This document shows, one piece after another, positions 62,542 to 64,000 of a stretch of 64,000 bases of DNA (positions are counted from its first letter, which is position 1; each line of letters begins with the position of its first letter). The DNA is from Methylibium petroleiphilum PM1. GTDB lineage: Bacteria; Pseudomonadota; Gammaproteobacteria; Burkholderiales; Burkholderiaceae_C. A model generated the notes under the pieces. The model searched no databases. It saw only the letters and a list, made by a program, of their open reading frames with translations, and was not told where the DNA came from. The stretch spans positions 3,348,001 to 3,412,000 of the forward strand of contig NC_008825.1 of the NCBI RefSeq assembly GCF_000015725.1, written 5' to 3'. A program made the translations under genes and the position numbers.

Positions 62542-63459
62542 GTGGCAGACACGAGCATGTTCGAGCTGGTGCTGCTCGCCCGCGAGGAGCAGGTCGAGTC
62601 AGTGTCGGACGCGCTGATGGAACTCGAAGCGCTGAGCATCTCGGTCGAAGACGCGGACGCCGACACACCGTCCGAGCAGGCGTTGTTCGGTGAACCCGAC
62701 ATGCCTGCACCGAAGGCCGGTTGGCAGCGCTCGACGCTGCGCGCCCTGTTTCCGGACGAGTCCAGCGCGACCGATGCGGCGACGCTGTTGCTGGCTCAGG
62801 AGTGGGCGGCCGATCTACAGGTGCACTCGCTGCAGCCGGTGCCCGAACAGGACTGGGTGCGATTGACGCAGTCGCAGTTCGCGCCGGTCGAGATCACGCC
62901 GACCTTCTGGATCGTGCCGTCATGGCATGAGGCGCCGGCCGCGGCGACGCAGGTGATACGGCTCGACCCTGGCCTCGCCTTCGGCACCGGCACGCATCCG
63001 ACGACGCGCATGTGTCTGCGCTGGATCGCCACGCACGAGGCTGCGGTGCGCGGCCGGCGCGTTCTCGACTATGGCTGCGGCTCGGGCATCCTTGCCATCG
63101 GTGCCGCACTGTTCGGGGCCGCGCCGATCGACGCGGTCGACATCGACCCGGCGGCGATCCAGTCGACTCGGGACAACGCACATGCCAATGGCGTGACGCT
63201 CGAAGCCGGGCTGCCCGAACGCGCCGGCAGCCCGTCGGCCGCCTATCCGCTGGTGCTGGCCAACATCCTGGCCACACCGTTGAAGCTGCTGGCACCGCTG
63301 CTCAGCGCCCATGTCGCCGCGGGCGGCCACCTCGTGCTGGCCGGCATCCTGGAGCGCCAGGCCGCCGAGCTGCAGGCCGCCTATGCGCCATGGCTGGCGC
63401 TCGAGGTCAGCGATCGCGAAGACGGCTGGATCCTGATGACCGCCCGCCGCGCCGCCTGA
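62542..63459 (+). CDS. prmA: Ribosomal protein L11 methyltransferase
   Basis: SAM-dependent enzyme that trimethylates ribosomal protein L11. The 305-residue protein has a small N-terminal recognition domain (SVEDADADTPSEQALFG) and the methyltransferase domain with LDPGLAFGTGTHPTTRMCL (SAM binding), VLDYGCGSGILAIGAALFGA and LANILATPLKLLAP (N-I-L/A-x-x-L catalytic region). GTG at 62542 fits the reading frame one base after the accC stop; ATG at 62557 would begin MFELVLLA, the usual start in other species, and is a good alternative. Confidence 0.95.
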   Translation: MADTSMFELVLLAREEQVESVSDALMELEALSISVEDADADTPSEQALFGEPDMPAPKAGWQRSTLRALFPDESSATDAATLLLAQEWAADLQVHSLQPVPEQDWVRLTQSQFAPVEITPTFWIVPSWHEAPAAATQVIRLDPGLAFGTGTHPTTRMCLRWIATHEAAVRGRRVLDYGCGSGILAIGAALFGAAPIDAVDIDPAAIQSTRDNAHANGVTLEAGLPERAGSPSAAYPLVLANILATPLKLLAPLLSAHVAAGGHLVLAGILERQAAELQAAYAPWLALEVSDREDGWILMTARRAA

Positions 63460-63490
63460 GAGGGGCCTGCGCGATGGCATCATTCGCAGC

Positions 63491-64000
63491 ATGAGCCTGG
63501 CCACCCGCTGCACCGCCTGCGGCACGATCTTCCGTGTCGTGCAGGACCAGCTCAAGGTCTCGGAAGGCTGGGTGCGCTGCGGCCGCTGCCAGGACACCTT
63601 CAACGCGCTCGAAGGCCTGTTCGATCTGGAGCGCGAGGCACCGCCGCAGCGTATCCCGAAGGCCGGCGCTACGCAGTCGGTGGTCGAGGGCATGGCCGAG
63701 TTCGTTGCGAGCCATCACCCCGGCAACAGCGAACACGGCGCACTGCCGGCCATGCCCGCGACCCAGGAGCATGACGCGATCGAGTCGCGCTTCTTCGCGC
63801 CGCAGTCCGACGACAGCCGCTCGGACGAGCACCCCGATTTCGCCGATGCCCGCTTTCCGAGCGAGTTCCCGCCCGACGCCGCGGCACTGGAACCGGACGC
63901 GACCGAAGATCCCGTCGATGCGCTGCCGCCAGCCAGCCCCAAGAGCGCGCCGCCGTCCACGCCATTGCTGCAGCGCTGGCGCGACAGCCGTGCCGCGCGA
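63491..64000 (+). CDS. Zinc-ribbon/DUF3426-type protein, N-terminal part (cut by right edge)
   Basis: The frame is open from the ATG at 63491 to the window end (170 codons). The N-terminus is an MJ0042-type zinc ribbon with Cys7, Cys10, Cys30 and Cys33 in RCTACGTIFRV and RCGRCQDTF, followed by an acidic, low-complexity segment of the kind that precedes a membrane helix and a DUF3426 domain. That part is outside the window, so the family call is by pattern. It follows prmA by 31 bases, a usual order in Burkholderiales (recalled). The function is unknown. Confidence 0.82.
   Translation, partial: MSLATRCTACGTIFRVVQDQLKVSEGWVRCGRCQDTFNALEGLFDLEREAPPQRIPKAGATQSVVEGMAEFVASHHPGNSEHGALPAMPATQEHDAIESRFFAPQSDDSRSDEHPDFADARFPSEFPPDAAALEPDATEDPVDALPPASPKSAPPSTPLLQRWRDSRAAR

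Noticed and set aside
1-64000. Mobile elements, CRISPR arrays, tRNA or rRNA genes
   Set aside because: No transposase or integrase patterns, no spaced direct repeats, no CCA-ended cloverleaf sequence and no rRNA segments were seen.

Overview
The window is 64 kb of dense, very high-GC chromosome with no large non-coding gap. The longest gene-free stretch is about 290 bases (7715-8002), so no gap exceeds 300 bases. Gene content and order point to a betaproteobacterium of the order Burkholderiales, probably near the Rubrivivax/Leptothrix/Methylibium group: rplM-rpsI beside erpA and a bactofilin, the ctaC-ctaD-ctaG-ctaE cytochrome oxidase cluster with ctaA/ctaB/SURF1/SCO beside rpoH, a rubredoxin-pilGHIJ-chpA cluster beside thiD-hemL, and aroQ-accB-accC-prmA. 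This assignment is inference from remembered gene order; no search was run. I saw no insertion sequences, phage genes, CRISPR arrays, tRNAs or rRNAs, and no stretch whose base composition differs from its neighbours. It reads as core genome.

Layout. 1-1040: end of a sensor kinase. 1068-5530: tyrS, an M23 endopeptidase, anmK and erpA (cell-wall turnover and Fe-S delivery). 5527-7714: bactofilin, a DUF6776-like coiled-coil membrane protein, and ribosomal proteins S9 and L13. 8003-10682: GNAT enzyme, DUF2726 membrane protein and the SrkA kinase. 10709-15136: htpG with a sigma-32-type promoter, then a Kef-like antiporter directly ahead of a YbdK carboxylate-amine ligase. 15351-17269: thiamine-binding protein, H-NS-like protein, YchF. 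17410-24096: MASE1 hybrid kinase, a TctDE-like two-component pair, and glutaryl-CoA dehydrogenase.

24272-35319 joins heat shock and respiration. rpoH carries a perfect CIRCE operator just upstream of its ribosome-binding site. Two blocks then encode an aa3/caa3-type cytochrome c oxidase and its assembly: DUF2244, ctaC (with a fused cytochrome c domain), ctaD, a 38-residue assembly peptide, ctaG, DUF2970, ctaE; and SURF1, a Cys-containing membrane protein, ctaA, ctaB, SCO. 35420-37654 holds a BioC-like methyltransferase, ComF and TrmL.

37659-48024 is a Pil-Chp chemosensory cluster for type IV pili: PilG and PilH regulators, PilI adaptor, PilJ receptor and a 2092-residue ChpA kinase with three phosphotransfer histidines, preceded by a rubredoxin. 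48165-54265: thiD, hemL, a mutarotase, a DUF6152/membrane protein pair, mpl and a small esterase. 54300-58914: RNase II-type enzyme, a TonB-like protein, aroE and mtgA, the last three joined by 4-base overlaps. 58949-64000: an unknown protein, a TlpA-type thioredoxin, aroQ, accB-accC, prmA and the start of a zinc-ribbon protein cut by the window edge.

I found no clearly new multi-gene system. The best leads are regulatory and small-scale: CIRCE on rpoH with a sigma-32 promoter on htpG 12 kb away, a 30-codon reading frame whose stop codon lies in the ctaE ribosome-binding site, the antiporter-YbdK pair, the DUF6776-bactofilin-erpA block, and the DUF6152 pair.
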